Shown: positions 37,424-48,450, numbered from the stretch's first letter. The stretch: DNA of 64,000 nucleotides from Balanoglossus misakiensis (GCA_040954595.2 CM082596.2:9920001-9984000), one strand, 5' to 3'. Program-made: numbers and translations. The notes: generated by a model from the letters alone, not told the origin.

Positions 37424-39394
37424 TAAGCAATACGCCAACCTTTAAAATATTACTTTAGAAAGTTTGTATTCATACTTTCTTCAAGTTGTCATAACGCTAC
37501 CCCGAAATGTGTTTAAGTATTGCCTTTGTATTAATGGGCTAGATTCATGGCGTTATATGTCATAAATTAAAAAGCCAACCCTTATTGATTTTGATAATAT
37601 TTATGTCGGAGAATCCACAATGAAAAATATGTATTTCAATTTCATAACTCAAAATGATTTTCAAATCCATGACCTTATTTTCAACTCCAGTGATCGTACA
37701 TCCTGAACCTCGTGCCAGTAAATGATTGGCCATTACAGGGTTAATGGGCACTCTCCCGTTCTCTTCCTCCGCAGTTTCATTCATGTTCTTGTTTGACGGA
37801 AATGGGTGTGACCAGACGCTTGAATGTTTTCATGTGGGTGTCGTTGTTCATCGGGATCGGTCTCCTGGTGTGTCTGTACAGGTACGCAAGGAGAAACTGC
37901 CCACAAGAAGCTGCGAGTGAAACTATTTAAGGTAGTATGTGCCTCGCGGTCCGAGATTCAGACAAATGATAGTCCTCAAAACTTTTTCAAGTCTTTGATT
38001 TACTAAAGTGTATGGTGAGTCTCTTTGAAAACAACAAAAACATTACTCACCATATTGTTATTTTTTTGAAAGTTTAAAATGAAGTTGACAATGTACCAAA
38101 CAGATTCTATTTATTTCTTCATGACCATGTTCACCCCAAGGTCATATGGACCTGCAAGTATATGCCAGAGCCAGAGTCGACATTACCGAAGCCAGAGTTC
38201 AAAGCTTGCAGGTCACCCCTTGCCAGCTCATGTCTAGCTAAACTGCCATGGATGCCAAGAGATATAGGACTACAGTAACCTGTAGATGGTTTCAGTATGT
38301 TTGAAGAAAGTGGTGGCGCACTTTTGGCTACATTTGAAATGGCTATGGTACCAGTGGTTGAATTTGCAAAGGTGACCTTTGACCTGGTATCATTAAAGAT
38401 ATTAAAGAACGATTGAACATTCCTTGTTGTCGTAAAATGACATCTGTAATAACTTATATTTTATCTGTTCATCTTGAAGTACTATATATTTAAACGCCAA
38501 TTTTCCATTGCCAATCAATTTTTACAAATAAATTGTAATATGCATGTTGATTTTACAAAAACTCCTTACTTCAAAGTGAATTCTGTTACACATCACGTAA
38601 ATATTTTCCCCACGAATTCTTCAGTTGCTGACTCGGAAATTTCATATATTGGGCAGAAATTGGATACATTACCGAGCCATTAAAATTACAGTTTTCTATT
38701 TTAATTGATCTTCCATAACTTCAAGTACTTTGATTTGACATAAATTAAAAACATCATGGTGAATAAATAAAAAATCTTTGATTATCTAATTGTGCATGTT
38801 TACATGGTTTTATTTTAGTATGCTGGGTACTTAATGTCTAATTGCTCGCTGATTTTATACTGTTCAAGATGACAATCTAATTTTAGTTTTCAGCTGATAA
38901 TGGAAATTACTGATTAAAAAAATTGAATTTTGTCATGAATAAACTTGTTGTTCATGGCAGTTGCTGTATTTTGTTTCATGTGTATTCAATTTTTGCAAGA
39001 ATACCATTGAGCACAGTTTGATTTGATTAAACACGTTTATCGGAAAATTTTGTCATTTGAAATATCTGTTTTTGCGCCCTCTACCATTTGACCAAATGAT
39101 TCTCTTATTTTGGTGGCCTTTGTCTGTGTATATGAGAATACTATAGTACTCTCGCATCGATGATAGTAGAAGTTGAAAACGTCTCTTGCCACGTGGCCTA
39201 GAAGAAAGGTGATCTTTAGAGTAAAATAAAACAAACTATCCAGATAGGAAGCTAGAAAAGAAGTTGAATCGTTGAAATTTTATTTATTTTTATATTGTTA
39301 ATATCGTTGGTGATGTTGACTGGCCGACAATCTTTGTCACACCAGTATTTGCAGGTAGATTAAAACATTGCCTATTCCAGCAATAATCACAACA
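37424..39394. repeat. Duplicated segment, copy A
   Basis: The sequence from CAATACGCCAACCTTTAAAA to GCAATAATCACAACAG matches 54175-57085 with only scattered base changes. Copy A lacks the 941-bp insertion found in copy B and so gives its empty site. It includes the candidate exon at 37775-37930. Outside that exon I see no gene. Confidence 0.9.
37802..37930 (+). CDS. Candidate small membrane-protein exon (42 codons)
   Basis: An ATG frame of 42 codons ending in TAA encodes MGVTRRLN, then a hydrophobic stretch (residues about 9-26), then the basic RYARRN. This is the layout of a signal anchor. Just upstream, CTCTTCCTCCGCAG (ending at 37774) is a good splice acceptor, and CTGTACAG|GTACGC inside the frame is a possible donor. 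It could thus be the first coding exon of a type II membrane protein such as a Golgi enzyme, or an intact 42-residue protein. No further exons are recognisable, and the segment is duplicated, so it may be a pseudogene or chance frame. I do not recognise a family. Confidence 0.3.
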   Translation: MGVTRRLNVFMWVSLFIGIGLLVCLYRYARRNCPQEAASETI

Positions 39395-40000
39395 GTCTTA
39401 CTTTTTCTATCTTTGTAAGCGTTAATCTTTATTGACCTCGCTTGTTGTTTTGTGTTTTTGTGTTGTTTTTGTTTTTGTTTTGTTTTTTTAGTAGTTTCAT
39501 AATTTTATTTGTATTTTTAAAATGTTTTCCTGTTTTTTGTTTAATTTTTTATTTTTTTTACTATTTGTTGATTGTAATGCTGTATGGGTCTCGACTGTCG
39601 GTCCCAACTTGTCATATAATTAGGTAGTACTGGAGTCAGTGGAAACCCAGGTGCCCGCATAATTTCAGGTGTAGTGACACCGTGTATTGTCATGTTAATG
39701 AATAGGGCTTCGTTAGCTAAGTTTCGTGTAGTAAGAGAGCACACTTCAATTTAGGTCTTGAAGGGAGCAACAAGTCGGGTCTCCCTGCTCAGTGAGTAGA
39801 AATACTAGGGGAAATATTGCACCATACCTTGCTGTGTCCATGTAATGCTGTAGCGCGCATTAGTGCTCTCAGGACCACTGTTTCTGCAATTCGAGTGGAA
39901 GTAAATTCAGTACTTCTAGAAAGCAGAATTGTGCTTATTCAGTGCAAACCGGTGTGGTCGGGCGATTGGCGTGGCTGGCATGGTCGTATGTGGTGTGGCT
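39395..40000. other. Unassigned sequence upstream of the retroelement
   Basis: T-rich at 39430-39560. The 24 bases at 39586-39609 (GGGTCTCGACTGTCGGTCCC and four more) recur at 57396-57419, beyond the end of the other copy of the duplicated segment. No gene seen. The 5' LTR of the retroelement may begin in or after this stretch. Confidence 0.4.
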
Positions 40001-40906
40001 GGAAATTGCTCCAAGCAGAGTTCTGTGGAACCATCCTATAGACCCGGTATTGCTGAGCATGAAGTGTGGTGAAGAATTCTCGTGTAAGTAATGTATTTGT
40101 TTATTTATTTACTATAACTTAAATTTATATTTTATGGATATTTATGTCAAATTCGACAATTTGTAAGTAATAGGACGGTCATAGTTAAAGCATAATTTTC
40201 CATGATATCACATGTAATCATGACGCTTTAACTAGTCCAAATTTCTGATAATTATTATTGAGAAACATCAGTATTCATTTGTGAACAGTTGCTAAGGTGG
40301 ACATTTCAGTCAATGTTTGTTGATTTTTCATTCAGCCATTTAACCCAAGACTTGCATCTAACAAGTCAGTCTTCAGTGTGTTTACTTGACTACTGGAGGA
40401 CTACAAGTGGTAGAAAACATGGTGTATCACAGATTGTATGTGTAATGTGGATCGTCGCTACATCGTTCATCTATACAGGACTCCATCCCATATTGTGGTT
40501 GAATCATGATTGTTTACTATGAATGTTATATACAGCTAAGTGACACTTACCATTGTTTAGACAATATGCAATAGACAATAAACTATAGTGATATTGTGAA
40601 TATATTCATTTATGTAATATATTAAGTAACCCATTGTATTGTATGACCAATTGTATCAGCATACCTGTACCTGCTAAATTGGTTAGGACAGAGACATTTG
40701 ATATTGTGCATATTGTGCACAAAAATTATATTCCTAGTATTATCTTTATATTATTTAATTGATTTAAATTAAATCAACTGTATTATTGTATCCGCACTGG
40801 TTTGTGTAGTTTCTCCCCATACCTTATCCACGGATGTTTACTCCTTGGCACTGAGAGCTGCTCAATATTTATCCTGGAATCAGAGGGGTGCCCTCCACCT
40901 CTGACA
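40001..40906 (+). mobile_element. Probable 5' LTR region of the retroelement (left edge not determined)
   Basis: The primer-binding site begins at 40909, so an LTR should end just before it; the sequence there ends in TGACA, fitting the usual CA terminus. An AATAAA signal lies at 40578-40583. I could not fix the left edge, because the 3' LTR is missing and there is nothing to compare with; the stated start is a guess. Confidence 0.45.
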
Positions 40907-40908
40907 TT

Positions 40909-40925
40909 TGGGGGCTCGTCCGGGA
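40909..40925 (+). other. Primer-binding site, tRNA-Pro type
   Basis: TGGGGGCTCGTCCGGGA matches 17 bases of the well-known proline-tRNA primer site of retroelements; the 18th base differs (G for T). It lies two bases after the likely LTR end. Confidence 0.85.
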
Positions 40926-41244
40926 GTTTTATCGTTTTGTTGTGCATTTGTTTGTATACTATCATAAATTGTTGCCATATAGTGGAGACCATGGTTTTGA
41001 TAGGTAGAGATTCTGCAAATTGTGAAGACGGTGCTGGGTCTGTAGGCTGGTACTGTTACTGTATGTGCGCTTGTGGTTTCCTGCTATATAATATGGGCCG
41101 TGTTGGTTTGCGTCGTGCGTTTGGCTGTGTTGACTTGTGCTGAATGCCCTGTACTGCTAGGGGTTGTCAAACTGGGGGTTGTAAATCGCGATACAGCAAA
41201 GCATATATGCAGAAAGAATATCTAAGATAGGGAGAAAATTTGGG

Positions 41245-41571
41245 TTGGAAGGGACTGCTTTAAAAGATTATGTTAGAGAGGAACAAATTAGACAGAGGGA
41301 TCTTAGGGCTACTGAGAGAGAGGAGCAGAGAGAAGATAATAGGCGGCGCGAGGAACATGAGAGAGAGATACTGAAAATGCAAATTCACTTACAAGAATTA
41401 AAATTGAAAGGGGAAAATACAGAACAGCAGGTTACTGAAAATAATTTGGCCAAAGCGCGTGCTCCGAGACTACAGGGTTTACGTGAGGATGTTGATGATA
41501 TGGATGCGTACCTTCAACGTTTTCAGCGCTACGCCACTGCTCAGAAGTGGGAAAAAGATGACTGGGGGTGA
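41245..41571 (+). pseudogene. Gag, N-terminal part (frame 1)
   Basis: The open frame begins after an in-frame TAA at 41182 and has no usable ATG near its start, so its true N terminus is unknown; the stated start is a TTG codon. It encodes a highly charged, probably coiled-coil segment (many Arg/Glu from about residue 10 to 60), then a segment ending RYATAQKWEKDDWG. The frame stops in the run TGGGGGTGA, where one base too many shifts it out of the frame that continues the same Gag domain. I infer a one-base insertion in a G run, though a programmed shift cannot be excluded. Confidence 0.7.
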
Positions 41572-43013
41572 ATCTCAGTGCATATTGTTACAAGGTAAGG
41601 ATGTATCCACATACAACCAAATGCCTGCAGCGTCTGCAAATAATTATGATGAATTGAAACCAGAGTTATTGAGGGCTTACCAGTTAAGTGAGGAGAGTTT
41701 TCATGACAAGTTCCGTTCGTGTATGCCACATTATGATGAAAGTGCTCAAAAGTTTATGGACCGTATTGGTGACTATTTGGGCAGATGGGTAGAACTGGCT
41801 GGTACTCCAAAGACGTACAATGGGCTTACAGATCTGTTACTTCGAGAGCAGTTTATTGGAGTATGTTCCAGAGACATGGCAATGTTCATTAGAGAGCGAC
41901 GGCCAGAGAATGTCCAAGAGATGGTATCTACTGCCTCAAAATACTTAGATGCCCGAGGGTGGTGGAAACTGCCAAGTAATGCCAAGAATAATCCAAGGAG
42001 CCAGCCGACAGCAAATACCAAGCCTGCTGTATATCCAAATCAAGTAAATAAGTTTAATAACAAAACCAATGGTTCCCATGTTTTTAAAGGTACGTGCTTC
42101 GTATGTGGTAAAGGTGGTCATATGGCCAAAGATTGTAGAAGTAAGCCAAAGATGCATAAGACGGCGGTATTGTTAACTGAAGAAGATAGAAACTATCCAC
42201 CTAAACAAGAATGTACACATTGGGGCAACCGTCAACAGCCCAGGGGACTAGACACTGGTTATGCATGTATGGTGGTAGCAATGGAAATAGATAAAACAGA
42301 TGCAACACTGAATAAGGAGTTCGTGTTACCATGTGGTCATAAGCTCCCAGTGATGAGTGCTGCTTGTAGTGCCCATGGAGTGAAGAAGATGCCGGTAATG
42401 AAGGGATTGGTCGATGGTAAGCTGGTTAGCGTTTTGCGTGATAGTGGGTGTAGTAGCGTGGTAGTTCGAAGAAGTCTGGTGTCAAGTAATCAGCTGACTG
42501 GTGAGTACAGGACGTGTGTTCTGATAGATGGGACTATTAGAAGAGTACCTGTAGCCTCTATAAAAGTTGATACCCCTTACTTTGTTGGTGATGTTACTGC
42601 ACTGTGCATGATGAACCCTGTGTATGATTTAATACTGGGCAACATTGATGGTGTATCTGACCCTTCGAATCCTGATACTACATGGCAGGAACCATTGCCG
42701 ACATGTAGACTGTGTACAACTGTTGGACAGGTACCAGGTTTAGCAAATGCTGTGGAGACCAGAGCCCAGAAGATAGCCAACCAAAAACCAATCAGAGAGC
42801 TTAAAGTACCTAAAGCTGTTGGTGAAGTGGTGATGCCAGGGAAGCTTCAACAAGCTCAAGAAGAAGACTCCACTCTTGACAAACTACGTGAGAAGGCAAT
42901 TTTGGGTGACGAGAAAGTGACTAGGAATGGAGGTAGGTTGAAGTTCATCATGAAAGATGGGATCCTGTACAGAGAGTTCAATTCGCCAATGGTCCAATTT
43001 GGTGAAAAGCTGT
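41572..43013 (+). pseudogene. Gag C-terminal part and protease (frame 2)
   Basis: The homologous part starts at GESQCILLQGK. It runs through a SCAN-like capsid segment (YDELKPELLRAYQLSEESF) and a zinc knuckle, CFVCGKGGHMAKDC (C-x2-C-x4-H-x4-C), which binds RNA in Gag. An aspartic protease domain follows with the catalytic triad DSG in VLRDSGCSS and the closing LILGNIDG. The segment up to YREFNSPMVQFGEK is the linker that normally precedes the integrase zinc domain. The open frame continues to 43120, but the last part is read from the inserted transposon. It is truncated by that insertion. Confidence 0.8.
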
Positions 43014-43101
43014 TACACACTGCGGGAAATACTAGAGCTATGTTGGGCAGTATTCCGCGAAGCGCGAGCTCCCATGTTCACCATAGCAACGCATTGCCAA
43101 G

Positions 43102-43752
43102 ATGGCGGCGCCCGTGTTGATCGATGCCGAGAAAGTTATAAAACGCAAATTGCGAGAGGCAAAATCTGTGCTTAAACGTAAAAAATGCGTGTCGGACAAT
43201 CTGTATATACACCCACTCTTTGATGAACTTGAGGATGTGACAACAAGGGCCATATTTCGAAACGACAAGCTGTCAAAGGACAAGATTCGTTGGCGTGACG
43301 TCGCCGTATTTCCCATGTTTCAGCGTGATATGACCTACTGGCAGAAGACCTTCTACGCTCGGCTGTCAACATCCCCGTCGTTAAGGTCACCATGGCAAAG
43401 CAGCTTTACACAACAAATGCCGAGGGAAGTATTTGATGTTTTTCATCAGTTTGCTACTCGGACCGGTTTTGGTATCGACGAGAAGACCTCCAGGGCTATC
43501 ATAACCTTGACCTTCACAAGTTCCTCGAAGCTATTGTATGTGATACGGAAAGGTTATTGCTACGAGGGCGCTATCGGTCAGCATACAGAGAATATCCTAG
43601 AGAAGAAAGTCCGTGGAAAGAGGGTAGCTGTTATATGCACACCTGAGAAGCCCTGTGTTGTGAAATATTTTATCAACAGGGAGACTGTTGCTGTTAGATT
43701 CAGCTTTGGTGCCTGGAACAAACATGGAATTCCATTACATCCAGAGAACTGA
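43102..43752 (+). CDS. Unknown protein of the nested transposon, 216 residues
   Basis: An uninterrupted ATG-to-TGA frame starting MAAPVLIDAEKVIKRKLREA, with a good translation context (AAGATGG). The N-terminal 30 residues are Lys/Arg-rich and probably helical; the middle has RWRDVAVFPMFQRDMTYWQK; the C-terminal half is rich in beta-prone residues. An AATAAA signal lies at 43881-43886. I do not recognise the family. Its place just inside the left terminal repeat, convergent with the presumed transposase, suggests an accessory transposition protein. A captured host gene is also possible. No signal peptide or membrane segment is seen. Confidence 0.75.
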   Translation: MAAPVLIDAEKVIKRKLREAKSVLKRKKCVSDNLYIHPLFDELEDVTTRAIFRNDKLSKDKIRWRDVAVFPMFQRDMTYWQKTFYARLSTSPSLRSPWQSSFTQQMPREVFDVFHQFATRTGFGIDEKTSRAIITLTFTSSSKLLYVIRKGYCYEGAIGQHTENILEKKVRGKRVAVICTPEKPCVVKYFINRETVAVRFSFGAWNKHGIPLHPEN

Positions 43753-44604
43753 ACCCTATTGATTTTTCACACTGATTCAACCCATCTGACGAACATTTTT
43801 TTCCTGATCTGTGGCACATGTTGTTCAGTGTAGATGTATCAGTCTGTCAAGACAGTCCTCTCACAATTGACATATATTCAAATAAAAAAAGGAAAATTAG
43901 AAGACTCAAAAATTCATCACTTGTCTTTATTTATCTACATTCAATACAAATGAACAGATAACGTTTACAAAATTTCCTAAACTGTAAAATTCTTTTTTTC
44001 CATCATTATTGTAACATAGATTTTTCATTAGTTTCAGAAAAAAATGTATGTTACCTACAATCAACATTGATAAGTCAATCAAAACTGCTCATCTAACAGT
44101 TAACCAGGATTTCTGGTCTAAATTTAATTAATATTTACAATTAATTCCATGACAAAATTTATAAATATCAAGAATTTGATGAGACTTAATTCTTTATTTT
44201 TTCACAAATTCATTAAAATTTCGTGCAGGTGCAGAATAAACAACTCCTCAAGAAAAATGTAAAACTTTTCTATCAAGCTTATGTATGTCATACATTTTAA
44301 TTTTGCAAAGCACTGCAATCACTATACGATTAAGGGTTTATTCACAATACTTAATAGTGGTAAGATAAGTTTCAATTTCCCTGTCCCCATACATGCACAC
44401 ATATACAAAATCCCATAAGAAACATATCATCTCCAGTTCAAAAAGTGTGAATTCATGTGATTTGTGATCTCCATTTTTATTAAATGCAGCTCTCAACTAC
44501 AGATGAGTCTTTATAATTCTGTAATGTAATTAATACCATAGTTATCCTTTAATTCTAAAGTAGCACACAGTGACACAATCCACTGTTTCAAATTCAATCA
44601 TTGT

Positions 44605-46845
44605 TCACAGCATAAGTTTCTTGAGTTTATTTGATATTTTACCAGTGACAGCTGCTTTTTTTATGTCATCCATAATTGGGTCAACACATATTTCACAGGC
44701 AGTCATTGTTTCATTTTTCAAATTGCCACACATACAGTAGCCTGCATTCTCATAATATCGACTGGGAATGTATTTTTCTTTTTCTTTAAGCTCAAATTGA
44801 CCTACATTTGCCCTTCTATAGTTGTCAGCTTTTGGACTTTTGTTCCTCAGCCAAAAAAGCATCACATATTCGTGTCGAAATATGAGGGCCCACCTATTTT
44901 GAGGTGTAGAATTTTCACTGAATTCTAGCAGGCGTAGATGCTTTGCCTCTCTGCCTTCCATTGTGTTTAGGCCTAATCCCAGACTGAATTGCTTATAGAT
45001 ACTAGTGGTGTGTTTTGGGACTACATAACCAATGTGCCACACAGTATTATTGACATTCAGAAACAGGGAATGTAGATTAAAGTACCACCGACACTTATGC
45101 CTAAGTACAAGCAAATCTCCCTCATTTATGTTGAATCGTGAGAATAACAAAGTGATATCTCTAAGCAAGATACCAGTATATGTGTAGAGAGCTAATTGAG
45201 CCCGACGCTTTGGACTGTCTGTATCGCTTCTCAATGCTAATACCAATCCCATGAAATGCCAAGCAAGTTTGCGAGACTCCTCACCAGTGAAGCGATAAAC
45301 CACATTAATGTTGGCATTTGACTTGACACTATTTTCATTGAAGTATTTTACAATCTTATTATACAACTTTCCAGCTTTTACTTGATATTTTAGGGCAGAC
45401 AGGAATTTGTACAGATATGACTCGTTAGGTAGATTCTCAATTTTAACTCCATTTTCACGACCCTTTTCCGAAGTGTGGGCAACTGCGTCAATCAGTAATC
45501 GTTGGAAGTAGTATTGCCATGCATTGTTCTTTAAATGCAATGGCTCAGCCTTGGCACAATCAATAAATCTACCCAACGGTGGTACAAATTCCTGTCTTGA
45601 CCTCAGACTGGCTATAAATTGTGTGATTTTGGGTCGCACTGTTTTGGGCTTTCCAGTTTTAATTTTCTTAGTTGACTTCAACTTTTCAACAGCTTCTGCA
45701 TCTTTAATTCTTTTCTGATATTTCCATTCATCCCACTTCTGACCTGGGCCAATTTCTGCTCCAATACAATCAATATCATTTTTGGAAACGTTAGCAAATG
45801 AGCTGAAATACTTTGCTGCATTGCTTAGTTCTCCAGACACACTGGCCAATCCCTTCTGATCAAAGGGTAAAAGTGACACCTGAAAAGTTACATCAAGACT
45901 GCCAACTTTATATTTACGTTTCTCAATACACTCAAGGTCTTTTGACAATGCAATTGCAAATTCAATCATTATGGGGTCATCCTCTTTTATGTTTGCCCCT
46001 AATAGGAGAATATTGTGGTCTGGGCTAGCAACACGGTGGGTCACATTCAAGAAACTAACTAGCCATGCAGTGGCCTGTCCATGTTTGCCAAACGGAGCCC
46101 CGTCAGCACCTATACTGATTTGAAATGAGCCCTCCTGTTTACCGAACCAGTTAAGAATATCAGGCTGTGTTTCCCCCATATTTAAATATAAACTGGCAAT
46201 CTTAATAAGCAACTCCTCAGGGTTTCTTTTTAAGCCGACTTGTTTGCCTTCAGATGATATAATTGGCTCAAGATTTCCAATGTCAAGGTTACTTACATAC
46301 TGTACAACTTTTGTGTATGGGAGCAGTCTTGGTATTCTACAGCCAGAATGAATTTCTAATGCTTTCCTAGGATGTTTCAAGTTGGAGAACATCTGAAGTT
46401 CACTCTGCCTCAGACAGTTATATTTTCGTTTGGATAGTACTCCGCCCTCATACATAGTTCTGACACTCCTCACCAAATTGTTCTCACTTTTCTCAAATTT
46501 ACTGATGTATTTATCAAATACTGATGGCATTACTTTTTTACTGATTTGGGGAGAGGTTCTGAAGTATGTTTTCATTTGGTCAGGAGTGGCAGAATTAACA
46601 AGAGTATACCACAAACCATCAAGTGCTGCTTTTGGTGGATGTAGTACATTCGGTTTATTTATACCTTTGGCTGGGCTTACATCTGTAGTTGCTACATGAA
46701 TATTTATGGCTGCTGATAAGGTTTCACACCTACGTTCATACTGTTGACGTCGCGACAGCTTCAAAGATTCACTATTATCTGCACATACTTCAGTGTTCTT
46801 GTGGACCCATTTAGAGCGTTTCACATTAACATCATCAACAGGAAT
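44605..46845 (-). CDS. Presumed transposase, large 3' exon
   Basis: An open frame of 746 codons from the splice acceptor CTTAATCTTTCAG to the TAA at 44605. The exon starts with IPVDDVNVKRSKWV, in phase with the upstream exon ending NNKRK, so splicing joins them cleanly. Features suggesting an RNase H-fold nuclease are ISIGADGAPFGKHGQATAW (a plausible first catalytic Asp), a later AEPLHLKNNAWQ (position and shape recall the Asp-x-x-His block of CACTA-like transposases) and a C-terminal zinc-finger-like YCMCGNLKNETMTACEICV (C-x-C...C-x2-C). The motif TMEGREAKH is near the C terminus. An AATAAA signal on this strand lies at 44476-44481. The function is inferred; I cannot name the superfamily. 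Confidence 0.7.
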   Translation of the reverse strand: MPVDDVNVKRSKWVHKNTEVCADNSESLKLSRRQQYERRCETLSAAINIHVATTDVSPAKGINKPNVLHPPKAALDGLWYTLVNSATPDQMKTYFRTSPQISKKVMPSVFDKYISKFEKSENNLVRSVRTMYEGGVLSKRKYNCLRQSELQMFSNLKHPRKALEIHSGCRIPRLLPYTKVVQYVSNLDIGNLEPIISSEGKQVGLKRNPEELLIKIASLYLNMGETQPDILNWFGKQEGSFQISIGADGAPFGKHGQATAWLVSFLNVTHRVASPDHNILLLGANIKEDDPIMIEFAIALSKDLECIEKRKYKVGSLDVTFQVSLLPFDQKGLASVSGELSNAAKYFSSFANVSKNDIDCIGAEIGPGQKWDEWKYQKRIKDAEAVEKLKSTKKIKTGKPKTVRPKITQFIASLRSRQEFVPPLGRFIDCAKAEPLHLKNNAWQYYFQRLLIDAVAHTSEKGRENGVKIENLPNESYLYKFLSALKYQVKAGKLYNKIVKYFNENSVKSNANINVVYRFTGEESRKLAWHFMGLVLALRSDTDSPKRRAQLALYTYTGILLRDITLLFSRFNINEGDLLVLRHKCRWYFNLHSLFLNVNNTVWHIGYVVPKHTTSIYKQFSLGLGLNTMEGREAKHLRLLEFSENSTPQNRWALIFRHEYVMLFWLRNKSPKADNYRRANVGQFELKEKEKYIPSRYYENAGYCMCGNLKNETMTACEICVDPIMDDIKKAAVTGKISNKLKKLML

Positions 46846-47198
46846 CTGAAAGATTAAGTGTGTGATAAATATATACTAATTAGAATATAATCATTATATA
46901 TAAAATAAAATCTTCTTACAAGTTAATCATTAATTTAAATGTCCTTGATAAGAAATACACACGTGTAGCCTGTATTTTTCTGACAACTTCTGCAATAAAA
47001 ATCCTAAAAAATATATATAGTTTGTTGGAAAACCTAGATGTTTTGCATCAAAGCTGAACCCATTTTGTTATCATTGTTTACACAGGATCATGTGACATGA
47101 AGTTCAAAAAGCGAATTTGGGCTAAAATTTGAAGAGGATTTATACAAATCTGAGATTTTTAAAATTATGACTAAGTCTATTTATCTGATCTAGCTTAC
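46846..47198 (-). other. Intron of the presumed transposase gene (353 bp)
   Basis: On the minus strand the donor is AGAAAG|GTAAGC and the acceptor is CTTAATCTTTCAG|ATTCC. Both flanking frames are in phase 0. The intron contains stops in the relevant frames and is AT-rich. Confidence 0.7.
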
Positions 47199-47642
47199 CT
47201 TTCTCTTATTATTCTTTGTAGCTAAGATCTCACAAATCTTACTGTTCTTCTTCTCTAGTCTAGCTAGCTGGGTTGAGGATCTTTTTACTAGTCTCCTAGC
47301 TGCACTCAACTTATTCAACTTATCCTGAATTATGCTTTCTTCCTCATCTCTCTTTCTCTTTCTCTGTCTACACCACTCTCCTAAGTTAAACCTGTGTTTA
47401 GTCTGTCCTCTCTTTGTTCTAACTACCAATAGGTTGTTGGCCACGCTCCCAGACAAAGATCTAGTCTTCAATTTCTCCTGATATAGTTGTTGCAAACACT
47501 TCTCTTCAGCTACCTGTCTCGCTATCTTTTGGTCCTTTGTCCACTGGCCTATGTTGAAGTAACTTTTCCCTTTTCTATTCGGCATAACAATAGACAAACT
47601 TTTAAGAAGTGCGCTACTCCTGTTGAATAGTTTGCCCCACAT
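47199..47642 (-). CDS. Presumed transposase, 5' coding exon
   Basis: It encodes 148 residues, very rich in Lys and Arg, ending NNKRK at the donor site. I chose the ATG at 47642 (MWGKLFNRS) because a splice acceptor, CACCCTTTTCAG, lies just upstream at about 47659, which makes the more distal ATG intronic; an alternative start is MPNRKGK at 47585. Two internal copies of one motif, YFNIGQWTKDQK and RFNLGEWCRQRK, are spaced about 60 residues apart and may contact DNA. KRKRDEEE and neighbouring basic clusters are likely nuclear-localisation signals. A non-coding exon further upstream (donor ATG|GTAAGG near 47787) is possible. Joined with the large exon the protein is about 894 residues. Confidence 0.65.
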
Positions 47643-47658
47643 GGCTCTAAATCTATAC

Positions 47659-48450
47659 CTGAAAAGGGTGAACAAGAGAAATATCTTTACAATAATTATC
47701 TATCCGAGGGAAGCAAAAACAAAACACCTGCTCATTATACTTCCTCCAGAAATTGAGGTCAAAGGTGACATAGAAAGAATGTGGGTAACCTTACCATAAC
47801 AATCTCGCCCGTTCATTTTTTTCTTATTTCGTTTTCACCCTCGAATTTCCAGCGAATTATATCAAGAATATATTTTAGCACAAACTATTGGTTTCTGATT
47901 TTTCAGTTACGGTCTTATTTTCTGTCAATTCTATGAACAATATCACCATGTCGCTGAAAATTCGAAGCGCCGCCATTACAATCAATGTAACCCGTGCTGC
48001 TGCCAAGGAACACACAGGGTCGTATATTTTCGCTTGGTATGATTTCGTCATATTGCTTGTAGCAGCATTTTAAACATGGAATCCTATGTTTACGTATAAA
48101 AGACTAAATTCGTATGGTTTTCAAATTGAAAAAAACAATTCTGTGAAGCTGAATCGTTGTAATTTTTAGTGTTTGTTTATGGTTGCTTAGGACGGCTTCT
48201 GCTATAGCAACGGCCAGGGACTGTCAGCGGGTGATCAAAATGTTCAAGTTATTTGGCTGATACACATAAATAACACAGCAGAATCGCAACTTTATTTCAT
48301 ATTGTCTCTGACATCTTGCTAATTTTACTAAACAAAACTTGGAATAAAGCAATATTACTCACCGAATTATGCTGTGCATCGACAGCTGTGTTCGATCGCG
48401 AACGCCATTACTGTGTCTAATTAAATATTCATGAGCTTCATAGGCTGCCA
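47659..48450. other. Right end of the nested transposon, promoter side of the minus-strand gene
   Basis: No conserved reading frame. The plus-strand 61-codon frame at 47888 lies opposite a short minus-strand frame starting MAALRIF and has no support. Because the spliced minus-strand gene starts near 47.7 kb, its promoter should lie here, but I see no clear TATA element to point to. Confidence 0.45.

Larger units (their letters stand above)
40907..43013 (+). mobile_element. LTR retrotransposon (Gmr1-like Ty3/Gypsy), left part
   Basis: This part contains the primer-binding site, an untranslated leader of about 300 bp, Gag and protease. It is broken at about 43013 by a DNA transposon and resumes at about 48481 with integrase and reverse transcriptase. 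The assignment rests on the gene order in the right part and on a SCAN-like Gag with zinc knuckle. The element is clearly inactive: frameshift, nested insertion, damaged reverse transcriptase and no 3' end. Confidence 0.85.

Noticed and set aside
43014-43120. C-terminal tail of the Gag-protease frame (about 35 residues)
   Set aside because: This is read-through into the nested transposon's terminal sequence and not part of the retroelement protein.
45524-46699. Plus-strand open frames of 64-89 codons
   Set aside because: They are shadows of the long minus-strand transposase exon.
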